64,000 bases of DNA from CAYNMC01 sp964398365 (lineage in GTDB: Bacteria; Patescibacteriota; Microgenomatia; UBA1400; CAYNMC01). The stretch covers positions 33,318 to 97,317 of the forward strand of contig CAYNMC010000021.1 of assembly GCA_964398365.1 (NCBI GenBank), read 5' to 3'. Numbering within the stretch: position 1 is the first letter of the stretch; each line of letters starts with the position of its first letter. Shown here in pieces: positions 19,108-28,362 of the stretch. A model generated the notes under the pieces. The model saw only the letters and a program-made list of their open reading frames with translations. It was not told where the DNA came from and made no database searches. The position numbers were made by a program, and so were the translations under genes.

Positions 19108-19557
19108 ATGCCCACAATTAATCAACTTATTCGTAAGGGCCGTAAACTTAAACCCAAGAAGGTAAAAGCAGCAGCCTTAAGAAAATTTTTTAATGCTAAA
19201 GAAAGAAGGGTTAAAGAATTAGCTTCTCCTCAAAAAAGAGGAGTTTGTGTTTTAGTGAAGACAATGACCCCTAAAAAGCCCAATTCGGCTCTAAGAAAAG
19301 TTGCAAGAGTAAGACTATCCAATAAACAAGAGATTACTGCCTATATTCCTGGAGAAGGTCATAATTTAGTAGAACATTCGGTGGTTTTGGTAAGAGGAGG
19401 GAGAGTTAAAGACTTGCCGGGAGTAAAATATCATATTATTAGAGGCAAATATGATGCTTTAGGCGTAGAAGGTAGACAAAAAGGCCGTTCTAAATATGGT
19501 ACACGCATCGGTGGTAAAGTAGGAGTAACTACTGGACCAGCTCCAGCCACAAGTTAA
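19108..19557 (+). CDS. rpsL: Ribosomal protein S12
   Basis: Decoding-centre protein; [19 protein letters not shown] and the [30 protein letters not shown] loop are intact. AGGAGG lies 9 nt before the ATG. At 149 residues it is longer than the common 124-137. The extra residues lie between the N-terminal [13 protein letters not shown] and SPQKRGVC, a basic segment (about residues 17-38) absent from most bacterial S12. Confidence 0.98.
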   Translation: MPTINQLIRKGRKLKPKKVKAAALRKFFNAKERRVKELASPQKRGVCVLVKTMTPKKPNSALRKVARVRLSNKQEITAYIPGEGHNLVEHSVVLVRGGRVKDLPGVKYHIIRGKYDALGVEGRQKGRSKYGTRIGGKVGVTTGPAPATS

Positions 19558-19559
19558 AT

Positions 19560-20036
19560 ATGAGAAACAAAAGAGCCAAAAAGAGACTTCTTGAACCAGA
19601 TTCTGTTTATAACAGCCGCCTAGTAACAAGATTAATTAATCGGGTTATGAGAAATGGTAAAAAATCGGTGGCAGTAGCGCAGGTGTATAAAGCTTTAAAA
19701 CTTGTAGAAGAAAAGCTCAAGAAACCAGCTTTGGATGTGCTTAGACAAGCTTTGGAAAATATTAAACCAGTGATGGAAGTTCGACCTCGTCGGATTGGGG
19801 GAGCCGCTTATCAAGTACCCATGCCTGTTAGAGGAGACAGACGAGAGTCCTTGGCGATTAAGTGGTTGGTTTTATCGGCAAGAGAAAGACCTAATAAGGA
19901 GTATAAAAACTACAGCTTGAAATTAATGGCAGAAATCATAGATGCTTTAAACAATACTGGTGGGGCGGTTCGTCGGAAAGAAAATGTCCATAAAATGGCT
20001 GAAGCTAATAAAGCCTTTGCTCACTTTAGATGGTAA
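19560..20036 (+). CDS. rpsG: Ribosomal protein S7
   Basis: Primary 16S rRNA-binding protein of the small-subunit head, 158 residues. Contains RLINRVMRNGKKSVA, EVRPRRIGGAAYQVPMPVRGDRRESLAIKWL and the C-terminal HKMAEANKAFAHFRW. It starts 2 nt after rpsL. The usual next genes (fusA, tuf) are missing here; a 309-nt gap follows. Confidence 0.98.
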   Translation: MRNKRAKKRLLEPDSVYNSRLVTRLINRVMRNGKKSVAVAQVYKALKLVEEKLKKPALDVLRQALENIKPVMEVRPRRIGGAAYQVPMPVRGDRRESLAIKWLVLSARERPNKEYKNYSLKLMAEIIDALNNTGGAVRRKENVHKMAEANKAFAHFRW

Positions 20037-20237
20037 AAATTTTTAACCTCCCTCGTTTTTTAATTTCTTTATTTAGTTAGACCCAGAAGATTGATAATAA
20101 AAGGGAGAAGAGTTTAAGTTAAATAATCACTTGCTTCATGTTATAAGTTTATTAAATTCATAAAAATTTCCATAATATTTGTTTTTTTATGTTTTGTGTT
20201 TTGCTTACTAAGCAAAGTAATTGACTCAAAGGTCTTT

Positions 20238-20265
20238 AAATTCAATGATTCGAATCATTGAATTT
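20238..20265. repeat. 28-bp perfect palindrome, shared core with alaS
   Basis: AAATTCAATGATTC followed directly by its reverse complement. The inner 22 bp (20241-20262) are identical to 5618-5639 within alaS. It could act as a terminator hairpin (a TTTTT run follows) or a dyad-symmetric protein site. Confidence 0.85.
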
Positions 20266-20333
20266 TTAAGGGGAAAGGGGAGCGGTTTAAATGTTTAAAT
20301 CTAGAAACTCTTTTTTAAAAATAGCTTTCTTGT

Positions 20334-20339
20334 TATGAT
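20334..20339 (+). promoter_or_regulatory. -10 box for rdgB, leaderless geometry
   Basis: TATGAT ends 6 nt before GTG 20346. The -35 is poor (T-run). Confidence 0.4.
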
Positions 20340-20345
20340 AAAAAG

Positions 20346-20945
20346 GTGAGAAAATTACTGATTGCTACTCACAATCTCAATAAATTTCAAGAATTTTTAG
20401 AAGCCCTTCAAGATTTACCCTTTAATTTCTTTAAACTTAATGATTTGGGAGAAAAGTTTTTTAATTTCAAATTTAAAGAAACAGGTAGGACTTTTGTAGA
20501 GAATGCTATTTTAAAAGCCAAAACTTTTGGTCGAGCAAGCGGTTGCTTAACGCTGGCGGATGATTCTGGTTTATGTGTTGATTATTTGAAAGGAAAGCCG
20601 GGTATAAACAGTCATAGATTTGGCAAGGGTAGCGATGAAGATCGTTATCAAAAATTACTTAAGATGATGTCAGGGGTTAGTTTGGCAAAAAGGCGTGCAG
20701 TCTTTATCTGTGCCCTCGTCCTTTTTGATCCAGTGAAGGAGATGATTGAAATCAGTAAAGGTAAATGTCAGGGAAAGATTGCCTTTAAACCTCAAGGCGA
20801 AGGCGGCTTTGGTTATGACCCCATTTTTATTGTTGATGGTTTAAATAAACACCTTGCTCAATTAAGTTTAGCAGAAAAAAATCAAGTTTCTCATCGGGGC
20901 AAGGCTTTAAAAAAAATAAGAAAAAGATTGTTAACCTATCTTTAA
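20346..20945 (+). CDS. rdgB: Non-canonical purine NTP pyrophosphatase (RdgB/HAM1)
   Basis: House-cleaning enzyme that hydrolyses ITP/XTP/dITP. N-terminal LLIATHNLNKFQEF (TxxNxxK motif), ENAILKAKTFG, LADDSGLCVDYLKGKPGINSHRF with the catalytic Asp, and GEGGFGYDPIFI near the C-terminus, then SHRGKAL. 199 residues, normal. GTG start; no Shine-Dalgarno site but a -10 box 6 nt upstream. Confidence 0.95.
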   Translation: MRKLLIATHNLNKFQEFLEALQDLPFNFFKLNDLGEKFFNFKFKETGRTFVENAILKAKTFGRASGCLTLADDSGLCVDYLKGKPGINSHRFGKGSDEDRYQKLLKMMSGVSLAKRRAVFICALVLFDPVKEMIEISKGKCQGKIAFKPQGEGGFGYDPIFIVDGLNKHLAQLSLAEKNQVSHRGKALKKIRKRLLTYL

Positions 20946-20970
20946 ATAATTCTTTAGAGATTAAATAGCG

Positions 20971-21930
20971 ATGAAAATTAAAGAGATGTTTTTAATATTT
21001 TTTTCAGGTTTAATTACCGGTGTTTTTCTAAGCTTTTTTAAGCTAGATAAATCAGATAATTTTTTAGTCGCACCTGTGGCTCTTTCGATGGCCGCCACCA
21101 AAGATTTCATTATGCCCGTCAGCGGAGAGGAAATTTTAAGACCAGCAGGGGTAACCTTTTCAGCGCCCAAGAAAGTTTTTAAACAAAATTTAAACCAAAA
21201 TGAGCCTCTAAAAGCAAATGAAGAGCTTACCGACTCTTCTTTAGCTTTAAGAAACCCAGCGGTTTCCCTCAATGCTGGTAGTTTAACTCTTGCGATTTTG
21301 GGAGATTCAATGGTAGATACGATGGGAGAGGGCCTTCCTTATTTAGAAAAAGCCTTAAAAAAATATTATCCTCATTATAAGTTTAGATTGTTAAATTATG
21401 GGGCAGGCGGCACGAATATTGATTATGGTATTCAAAGATTAACAGAAAATTATCAATATTTAGGTAAAAATATCCCCGCTTTAATTTCTACTAACCCAGA
21501 CATTGTGATTATTGAGTCCTTTGCTTATAATGCTGGCGGAGTTCAAAAAAGTGATTTTGACCACCATTGGTTATCACTGGCAAAAGCGGTAGAGATTTTA
21601 AAAACCCAGACTCGTGCAAAAATTATTTTATTGGCCACCATTGCTCCCAATAAAGCCAATTTTGGGCTGGGAGCGGCAGGAATTAATTTAACTAAGGAAC
21701 AGGCATGGCAACATGCAGAAAAAATTAGTCTATATTTAGAAAATACAATTAACTTTGCTAATTCTCAAAAATTAGCCCTCGTTGATGCCTATCATCCTTC
21801 ATTAGTTAATGGTGATGGCAATCTTCGTTACATTAGTGTCGCTGATCATCTTCACCCTTCTGTTGAAGGCTGTATTTTTATTGCCGAATTAATTGCTCAA
21901 AAATTAATTGAATTAGGTTGGTTAAAATAG
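20971..21930 (+). CDS. Membrane-anchored SGNH/GDSL hydrolase-like protein
   Basis: N-terminal membrane helix or signal (about 5-23), low-complexity stalk to about 100, then an SGNH-fold domain: LAILGDSMVD (block I Ser), NYGAGGTNIDYG (block II Gly), ESFAYNAGG (block III Asn) and ADHLHPSVEG (block V Asp/His). Such enzymes are esterases or acyl-esterases acting on lipids or envelope glycans; the substrate is unknown. It follows rdgB after 25 nt. Confidence 0.85.
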   Translation: MKIKEMFLIFFSGLITGVFLSFFKLDKSDNFLVAPVALSMAATKDFIMPVSGEEILRPAGVTFSAPKKVFKQNLNQNEPLKANEELTDSSLALRNPAVSLNAGSLTLAILGDSMVDTMGEGLPYLEKALKKYYPHYKFRLLNYGAGGTNIDYGIQRLTENYQYLGKNIPALISTNPDIVIIESFAYNAGGVQKSDFDHHWLSLAKAVEILKTQTRAKIILLATIAPNKANFGLGAAGINLTKEQAWQHAEKISLYLENTINFANSQKLALVDAYHPSLVNGDGNLRYISVADHLHPSVEGCIFIAELIAQKLIELGWLK

Positions 21931-22003
21931 TTAACTTTGATTTTTGGTTTCTGAAAAGCTAGAATAAAGTTAAGCTCTCAAGTAAGATGACAAAATACTG
22001 CCC

Positions 22004-23683
22004 ATGAAACTTGCTCATGAAGAATTAAAAAAAATCCTCGTTCAGGCTGGTTTTATTTCCGCTGCTGATTTTGATGATGCCCTGCGTGCTGCCACAGATT
22101 TAGGAAAAAGGATTGAAGATATCTTAATTTTTAGGGGTTTTATTAATGAAATTACGCTAGGTAAGCTGGTAGCCGAGTACCTCAAATTACCCTACATTGA
22201 GATCAGCCGCCAGTTTATTGCCGAAGATGTTTTGAAACTTATTCCCGAGAAACTCGCGCGAGTTTATCGGATTGTTGCCTTTGCAAAAGAGGGTTCAGTT
22301 TTGAAGGTGGCAATGAGCGATCCAACGAATTTTGAGGCCCTGGAATTTGCCCGTAGGCAAACTGGTTTACAAATTGTTCCCTATTTTACTACCGAAGGCA
22401 ACATCCGCAAAGCCCTTGGCCAATATAAACGTAATATCCGTGCTGTTTTTGATAAAGCCATCAGTGAAAATCTCAAAAAAGCCAGTCCTGAAGAAAATTT
22501 AGCCAAAGCCGCTGAAATGTTACCCGTGATTAAGGTTTTAGATACGATTTTAGAATATGCGGTGGCGGAGAAGGCTTCAGATATTCATATTGAAACTTAT
22601 GCCGAAGAGGTGATTATTCGTTTTCGTATTGATGGTATTTTAAGGGATATTATTAAATTACCACGCGGCATTGAAACAGCTCTGGTAGCGAGGATTAAAA
22701 TCTTGGCTAATTTAAAAATTGATGAACATCGAGTTCCTCAAGATGGTCGCTATAAATTTATCATTGATGAGGAAGCAATTGCTTTAAGAATTTCCATTAT
22801 TCCCAGTTTTTATGGTGAGAATGTGGTTTTGCGTTTACTTCCAGAAAATGCCAGACCTTTAAGCTTGGAAGAATTAGGCTTGATGGGTAATAATTTACGG
22901 GTAGTTAAGAATAATATGTTCAAACCTCATGGAATGATTTTGGTTACCGGCCCTACGGGTTGTGGTAAAACTACTACCCTTTATTCAATTTTAAATATTC
23001 TTAATACCGTGGCGGTGAAAATTTGTACGATTGAGGATCCTATCGAGTATGGGATTAAACGCGTTAGTCAAATTCAGGTTAACTACAAAACCGGTTTAAC
23101 TTTTGCGGTGGGCTTGCGAGCTTTAATGCGGCATGATCCCAATATTATTATGGTGGGAGAAATAAGAGACAGAGAGACAGCGGAAATTGCCATTCATGCG
23201 GCGCTTACCGGACATTTAGTTTTATCAACTTTGCATACCAATAATGCTGCGGGAGCCATTCCGCGTTTATTAGATATGGGCGTGGAAGGCTTTCTGGTAG
23301 CTTCGACAATTAACGCCATCATTGCCCAGCGTTTGGTAAGGAAAATTTGTCCCGCATGTATTACTGAATATCAACCTGAGGAAAAAATTTTAGAATTACT
23401 AACCAAAGATTTTGGTTTAAACTTAAGCGGGCAAAAATTTTATAAAGGCAGAGGTTGTCGTGAATGCGGAGGAAGTGGTTATACTGGCAGAATTGGGATT
23501 TATGAGGTGATTGAGGTAACCGAAACCCTTAAACGTTTAATCAATAACAAAATTGCTAGTGATGAGATTGAAAAGCAAGCACAGAGTGAAGGTATGGTTA
23601 AGATGATTGAAGATGGTTTAAATAAAATTGCCGCTGGCTTGACCACAATTGAAGAAGTTTTGCGGGCAGTGAGAGAAGATTGA
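22004..23683 (+). CDS. pilB: Type IV pilus assembly ATPase PilB
   Basis: Powers pilus extension. N-terminal MshEN domain (1-140), then the GspE-type ATPase: Walker A GPTGCGKTTT at about 315, Asp box (IEDPIEYGI), Walker B IIMVGEIRDRET at about 380, His box (GHLVLSTLHTNNAAGAIPRL). A four-Cys zinc site follows (CPAC near 449 and CREC near 485). 559 residues. The sequence TACTGCCC directly precedes the ATG, as it does before pilMN at 29779. Confidence 0.97.
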   Translation: MKLAHEELKKILVQAGFISAADFDDALRAATDLGKRIEDILIFRGFINEITLGKLVAEYLKLPYIEISRQFIAEDVLKLIPEKLARVYRIVAFAKEGSVLKVAMSDPTNFEALEFARRQTGLQIVPYFTTEGNIRKALGQYKRNIRAVFDKAISENLKKASPEENLAKAAEMLPVIKVLDTILEYAVAEKASDIHIETYAEEVIIRFRIDGILRDIIKLPRGIETALVARIKILANLKIDEHRVPQDGRYKFIIDEEAIALRISIIPSFYGENVVLRLLPENARPLSLEELGLMGNNLRVVKNNMFKPHGMILVTGPTGCGKTTTLYSILNILNTVAVKICTIEDPIEYGIKRVSQIQVNYKTGLTFAVGLRALMRHDPNIIMVGEIRDRETAEIAIHAALTGHLVLSTLHTNNAAGAIPRLLDMGVEGFLVASTINAIIAQRLVRKICPACITEYQPEEKILELLTKDFGLNLSGQKFYKGRGCRECGGSGYTGRIGIYEVIEVTETLKRLINNKIASDEIEKQAQSEGMVKMIEDGLNKIAAGLTTIEEVLRAVRED

Positions 23684-23696
23684 AAGGGAGATTAAA

Positions 23697-24911
23697 ATGC
23701 CGCTTTTTACTTATAAAGCTAAAAACAAAAACGGTTTAATCGTTGAGGAAACGATTCAGGCTTCTACGAAAAGTGAAGCCGCCTCCTTTTTAAAAGCCGA
23801 TGGTTTGCAAGTTTTAACAATTAAAAGCCTAGATGAAGGTTTTACAAGATGGGGAAAGAAAATTTCTACAGCGGAAAAATCTGCTTTTTGTCGTTTTATG
23901 GCAACGATGTTACGTTCAGGTTTATCGCTTTCTGAAGCTGCAGAAATTATTAAACAAGAAACAGAAAATGCAAGAATGAAGGAAATTTTAGCCGATATTG
24001 CTTTTCAAACAAAAAAGGGTAAGAGTCTTTCCCTAACACTTTCTTCCTATAAGAGCGATTTTGATGCCACCTTTCTGACAATTATTAAATCGGGTGAGCA
24101 ATCAGGGACTTTGGAAGAGGCATTTAATTATTTAGCCAAACAGTTGTTAAACAGTTATGAATTTTCTCAAAAAATAAAAGGAGCGTTAATTTATCCGGCA
24201 GTGATTATTGGGGCGATGTTTGTCGTTGGCACAACAATGTTGGTGATGGTTTTGCCAAAAATTGCCGATGTCTTTTTAAAGATGAAAATCAATTTACCCA
24301 CCATGACGCGATTTATTTTTAATCTCGGTCTTTTTATTGGCAGTCACACATTTTTATTTTTATTAGGACTTATTGTTCTTTTTTTTCTTTTTTTTCTTTT
24401 AGTTTATCTAGAAAACACAAGAAATAAGTTGATTAAGCTTTTGACTAAATTTCCGCCCATAAAAAAAATGCTTGGACAAATTGATTTAGCGCGGTTTTCC
24501 CGAACTTTAGCAATTTTGTTAAAAAGCGGTGTTTCGATCATCGAAGCTTTGGAGGTAGCGGCTGATAGTCTCACCCAGCCGCAATTGAAAAAACAAGCCA
24601 AAAATTTTGCTGCTGGTTTAGCTAAAGGTAAATCTTTATCCACAGTTTTAGCAGAAAAACAAGGATATTTTCCTTTGATTATGATTCAAACTATTAGAAC
24701 TGGCGAAGGTAGTGGTAATTTAGAGGCTGTTTTACAGGAGCTGGCTGATTTTTATGAAAAAGAAGTCGAATATCAATTGAAGAGGTTAACGACGTTAATT
24801 GAGCCTATTTTGATGTTATTGATTGGTATTGTAGTAGGAGCGATGGTTATTTTAATTATTGCTCCCATTTATAGTGTTATTGGTGGTTTGCAGGAAAGTA
24901 TTAAACGCTAA
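23697..24911 (+). CDS. pilC: Type IV pilus inner-membrane platform protein PilC
   Basis: Two tandem T2SSF domains (about 60-190 and 265-390), each with membrane helices (GALIYPAVIIGAMFVVGTTMLVMV; IEPILMLLIGIVVGAMVILIIAPIYSVIGG). N-terminal FTYKAKNKNGLIVEETIQASTKSEA is typical. 404 residues. A GGGAG element lies before the ATG; 13 nt after pilB. Confidence 0.97.
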   Translation: MPLFTYKAKNKNGLIVEETIQASTKSEAASFLKADGLQVLTIKSLDEGFTRWGKKISTAEKSAFCRFMATMLRSGLSLSEAAEIIKQETENARMKEILADIAFQTKKGKSLSLTLSSYKSDFDATFLTIIKSGEQSGTLEEAFNYLAKQLLNSYEFSQKIKGALIYPAVIIGAMFVVGTTMLVMVLPKIADVFLKMKINLPTMTRFIFNLGLFIGSHTFLFLLGLIVLFFLFFLLVYLENTRNKLIKLLTKFPPIKKMLGQIDLARFSRTLAILLKSGVSIIEALEVAADSLTQPQLKKQAKNFAAGLAKGKSLSTVLAEKQGYFPLIMIQTIRTGEGSGNLEAVLQELADFYEKEVEYQLKRLTTLIEPILMLLIGIVVGAMVILIIAPIYSVIGGLQESIKR

Positions 24912-24912
24912 A

Positions 24913-25692
24913 ATGACTAAAAAGCGCTTAGGCAAAACGATAAAAATTTTAAATAATCCTTCCTATTTTTTAATCATTTTTTTAGGTTTAAGTTTAGTGA
25001 TTTTCCTTTGGTTCATTTTTAGTCAGGTTAATAAAAAGACAATAAAGGATTTTGAAAACTCTCAAGTTAAAATTCAAGATAAAGATAAAACTTTGCTTGT
25101 TAATAAAGACGGTTCAATAATTTTTAAAAATCCCACCACTTCTGTTCAACAAACATGGGACGAAGAAAAAATAAGAATATTATTGAGCACTCTTAAAGAC
25201 GAGGCGGAAAATATTGATGAGGCAGAACAGGCAGCTTTAGCTTTCAAGGAAAATTATCAAGTGACCCTGAGCGATGAAAGAGGTTTCAATTTTAGTTTCA
25301 AAATAGGTAAAGATAATCAAATAATTAATAATCTTTTTAATTTTTTTAACAATTCTAGTGATGGAGAAAGTATTGACAGTAACTGGTTTGATCGAGTTTT
25401 TCCTTCAGGTAATACTTCTAGCGGCGGCACAGGTGGCGGCTCAAGTGGGGGAACAAGCAGTGGTGGCGGGCGACCTTCAGACTGTCCTTTATGGATTTTA
25501 AGTATGTGTATTTATCCCCGTCATTGGTCTTTTTCTCCTGCTCCGAGTGCTTCCTCTCCTTCGCTCTCACCTTCTGTCTTTTTACCAAAACCAACAAAAT
25601 CACCGGCAGTTCCGGATTGTAGTCTTTGGGAACAGCTGGTTACCGGTAGAACTGTAATTTCCAACACTCTTTGTGTTAAAGAACAAAAATAA
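24913..25692 (+). CDS. Unknown membrane-anchored protein in pilus cluster
   Basis: 259 residues from ATG 24913, 1 nt after the pilC stop; a longer frame would run inside pilC. One membrane helix (about 16-37), a soluble region (to about 150), then a Gly/Ser-rich linker (SSGGTGGGSSGGTSSGGG) and a Ser/Pro-rich tail carrying two similar CPLW/CSLW motifs (DCPLWILSMC and DCSLWEQLV). The linker and tail suggest a surface-exposed, possibly disulfide-bonded end. No family recognised; position makes a pilus accessory role likely. Confidence 0.75.
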   Translation: MTKKRLGKTIKILNNPSYFLIIFLGLSLVIFLWFIFSQVNKKTIKDFENSQVKIQDKDKTLLVNKDGSIIFKNPTTSVQQTWDEEKIRILLSTLKDEAENIDEAEQAALAFKENYQVTLSDERGFNFSFKIGKDNQIINNLFNFFNNSSDGESIDSNWFDRVFPSGNTSSGGTGGGSSGGTSSGGGRPSDCPLWILSMCIYPRHWSFSPAPSASSPSLSPSVFLPKPTKSPAVPDCSLWEQLVTGRTVISNTLCVKEQK

Positions 25693-26374
25693 CAGTTTTA
25701 AGAAAGAACTCTTGGTTATAACCAAAATCAAAAGGACTAATAATTGATTGTTCATTTAGTCATTCCCACTAAAATAAGTCCAAAAGATAGTTTTAAAAGA
25801 AAAAGTTAAATCTTTAACATGACTTGAAACTTAAACTTTATAAAGATGCTTGTGCAGAAAGTTACTTGGCGGTTATGATGAGAGATTTGTGATTCTTGAT
25901 GAAGGGTGATGGTATAGGCTACCTTTATTTGCCGTTAGTCTACTCCTTTTGATATGGGTCAGAGATTTTGAGGGAGATATTGGGTGAGAGGTACATGCTT
26001 TATTTTCTTCATCATATTCCTCAAAAATTTTGAGAACTGATGAGAGTTTAGTTTTAAGAAGAAATTGTTTAAAAAGCATGAGCAGGTCTTAAACCGCTTT
26101 CTTAATGCTTCGTCAGCGGTGCGAATTTCCTTACGGTTTAGTATCAAATGGGGAAAAATTTCTTATCGCCAATTTAAAAAATGGAGATTTATGCCTACGC
26201 GTATTTGTCCTAACTATTATATACACTACAGAGTAACTTTTCCGACAACTTAAAATTTTGACGACTTTATAAGCTGGTCAAAATGAAAATTAGAAAGGTT
26301 ATGGATAAGAAAAACAAATTTATTTATCCGGATCCTCTCAAATTTTATTTTTTCGTCCAGAATAACAATAATTT
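25693..26374. other. 682-nt gap between convergent pilus gene blocks
   Basis: It separates the plus-strand pilBC block from the minus-strand pseudopilin block. Only short frames without ribosome sites or familiar motifs occur. TTTTGAC/GTCAAAA (26257-26263 and 26278-26284) forms a small hairpin and GGATAA/TTATCC (26303-26308, 26324-26329) another; these may be terminators for the facing transcripts. A decayed gene cannot be excluded. Confidence 0.4.
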
Positions 26375-27751
26375 CTATTCTTCCTTCCAAGAAATAAACT
26401 CATAGTCACCACTGGTAGGAAAATACGGTGGCGGTTGATAAAGCAGGGCGGCATCATAAGTAATTTCCCTTTCTCTAAAACCCGAAGAAGGGGGTGAACC
26501 AAAATTCCAGTAAGATTTTTCATAAGAGATAATCGTGCCATTAATGGTGAGCTTATTTTTGAGAGCCTGAGAACTTGAACCGCAAAACCATAAATAACCG
26601 TGTCTGATAATTTTACCTTTTTGGGCAATGAGTGCGGCGTCAACGCGGAAATTATCTGGAATATTTCGGCTAAAATAGATATCTTTCTGGGCAATAAGAC
26701 CTAAAGCATTGGTTTGGTCATAGGCGGCAAAAACCAAATTGTTGGTTATCCAAATACTCATATTATTGGTTTCAAGGGGGAAACGGGCGGCAACAACGGT
26801 GGTGCGACCTTTAAGTGTGCCTTCTACCCAAAGATAATCTTCAGCAAAAATAATTGGTTTTTGAGAAACCTGATAATTGCCAATTAAATTTTCTTGGCTG
26901 ATTACTTGATAGCGACGCTGACAACCATCATCTTCGGCGTAGCCATAATAATAATTTCTTTGGGTAACCCGATAAACTTCAAAATTCCCGCCAGCGTAAA
27001 ATTTGAGATGATAACCATAGGCTTCCGAAGGAGCAAGGTAAAGACCATTGTTTTGTGCTTGTTCGCGCATTGAACCAAAATCAAAGGAAATGAGGTTAAA
27101 ATCTTTTGCCGGCACCGGGAATTGCCAAAGACCCTGAGCACCGCCCGGTCCGCTTCCCCACACTCCGGGTTTAGTTTGTGGGGGAATGCATCCGGTTTCA
27201 CTGCCGCAAAGATAGCTTTCTTTAGCGCTTGTTACCAAAGAAGTATTGATACCGTCCATTCTGATGCCATTATTAGAATGGATTCTGCCGTGGACGGTAA
27301 GACCGCTGCCATACCAACTGCTGGCGTTTTGCAAAAAAGAGTATTTAGCAAGCGAAGGTTTACCATATTGGGCTCTAATTGTCCTTTTCACTTTCTCATA
27401 CTGGTTAGTCCAGCCAGTCGAAATAATGGTGACAATCGAAGAACCATTGGACGGTGGCAGAATTTCTAAGCTGAACTTTCCAATTAGGCTTCCCTGAGGA
27501 TCTTTATATTCGTGTTCGTATTTGCCAGGCTGGCCGGTGCCGTCTTGAAAATCTTCAGGAGCGTGGGCTAGATGCCAACGATAATAATTAATTCCCGCTT
27601 CGGCGATATTGAGAGCTTCTTCGGCGGCAACTTGACGATGGGAAAAATCAAGCTGAAGAGTTAAAAGCCAGAGTAGACCATAAATCACCACCACAAAAGT
27701 AACCGTAATAATCAATAAAGAAGGAGTAATCGTTCCTGATTGAGACTTCAT
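26375..27751 (-). CDS. PilX-like pilus assembly protein
   Basis: 458 residues. The N-terminus (GTITPSLLIITVTFVVVIYGLLWLLTLQ...AAEEALNIAEAGINYYRWHLAHAPEDF) resembles PilX/pseudopilin-like proteins with one membrane helix. A long extracellular region follows with beta-helix-like stretches (GSGLTVHGRIHSNNGIRMDG; KLTINGTIISYEKSYW) and four or more cysteines. Probably a minor tip component or adhesin. It overlaps the upstream gene by 4 nt (ATGA). Confidence 0.75.
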   Translation of the reverse strand: MKSQSGTITPSLLIITVTFVVVIYGLLWLLTLQLDFSHRQVAAEEALNIAEAGINYYRWHLAHAPEDFQDGTGQPGKYEHEYKDPQGSLIGKFSLEILPPSNGSSIVTIISTGWTNQYEKVKRTIRAQYGKPSLAKYSFLQNASSWYGSGLTVHGRIHSNNGIRMDGINTSLVTSAKESYLCGSETGCIPPQTKPGVWGSGPGGAQGLWQFPVPAKDFNLISFDFGSMREQAQNNGLYLAPSEAYGYHLKFYAGGNFEVYRVTQRNYYYGYAEDDGCQRRYQVISQENLIGNYQVSQKPIIFAEDYLWVEGTLKGRTTVVAARFPLETNNMSIWITNNLVFAAYDQTNALGLIAQKDIYFSRNIPDNFRVDAALIAQKGKIIRHGYLWFCGSSSQALKNKLTINGTIISYEKSYWNFGSPPSSGFREREITYDAALLYQPPPYFPTSGDYEFISWKEE

Positions 27752-28362
27752 AGATTATCTTTTAACATGCGCAACTGCGCATATGATTCCAGAATAAAAT
27801 CTTCATCTGGTTTATCTTTTTCGGTATTTAGTCTTAGATAAACCTTTATAAGCTTTGTTTGCGCCAATCTGGTGGCTAAGGTAAGAGGATTATTAACTTG
27901 GTCGGCTGGCCAGTCGCCGTTATAATAAGTAAAAAGAGGATTACTGCCGTTTCTTACATAATCTGTTAATTTTATTAATTTTTCTTCAGTTGGGGGATAA
28001 GTAATAGGATAACCGCTAGGTTCGGTAATTCCCTTAAATAACCGGGTATCAGTGATAAAATATCTTACTTTTTCTGTTTTGCCGTCAAAATCAAGATCGC
28101 AGAAGAAGCTTATTTCTTGGTCATTTACGGTTTCCAAAGGATAAGCACCATTGTCAGCCGGCCGAGCCGTTCTTAACTCTCTTATTAAATTGGCGACATA
28201 AGCATTGGTTTGCTCAACATTTAAATAATTTTGCCAAGCCAAGATTTGCGTTTGCGAAAGAGCCGTGTTTAAGTTTAGCGCCGCCAATCCCAATGCCGAA
28301 ATCAAAAATAAACCGATAAGAACTTCAACAAGGGTAAAGCCGTTAGTTTTCTCGTTTGTCAT
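27748..28362 (-). CDS. Prepilin-type minor pilin (PilW/PilJ-like)
   Basis: 204 residues with a type III signal, NGFTLVEVLIGLFLISALGLAALNL (processing after Gly, Phe+1, Glu+5). It is followed by a globular domain with FFCDLDFDGKTEKVRYFI typical of GspJ/PilW-like minor pilins. Translationally coupled to both neighbours by 4-nt overlaps. Confidence 0.85.
   Translation of the reverse strand: MTNEKTNGFTLVEVLIGLFLISALGLAALNLNTALSQTQILAWQNYLNVEQTNAYVANLIRELRTARPADNGAYPLETVNDQEISFFCDLDFDGKTEKVRYFITDTRLFKGITEPSGYPITYPPTEEKLIKLTDYVRNGSNPLFTYYNGDWPADQVNNPLTLATRLAQTKLIKVYLRLNTEKDKPDEDFILESYAQLRMLKDNL

Larger units (their letters stand above)
20037..20345. other. 309-nt gap after rpsG, holding the second palindrome copy and the rdgB promoter
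   Basis: No gene seen. Just after the rpsG stop, GGTAAAAATTTTTAACC could form a weak hairpin followed by a T-rich stretch, a possible terminator. The 28-bp palindrome is at 20238-20265. TATGAT at 20334-20339 ends 6 nt before the rdgB GTG. Confidence 0.5.

Noticed and set aside
26065..26253. 62-residue plus-strand frame in the 25.7-26.4 kb gap
   Set aside because: No ribosome site, no recognisable motif, and overlapping frames of similar length exist on the other strand.
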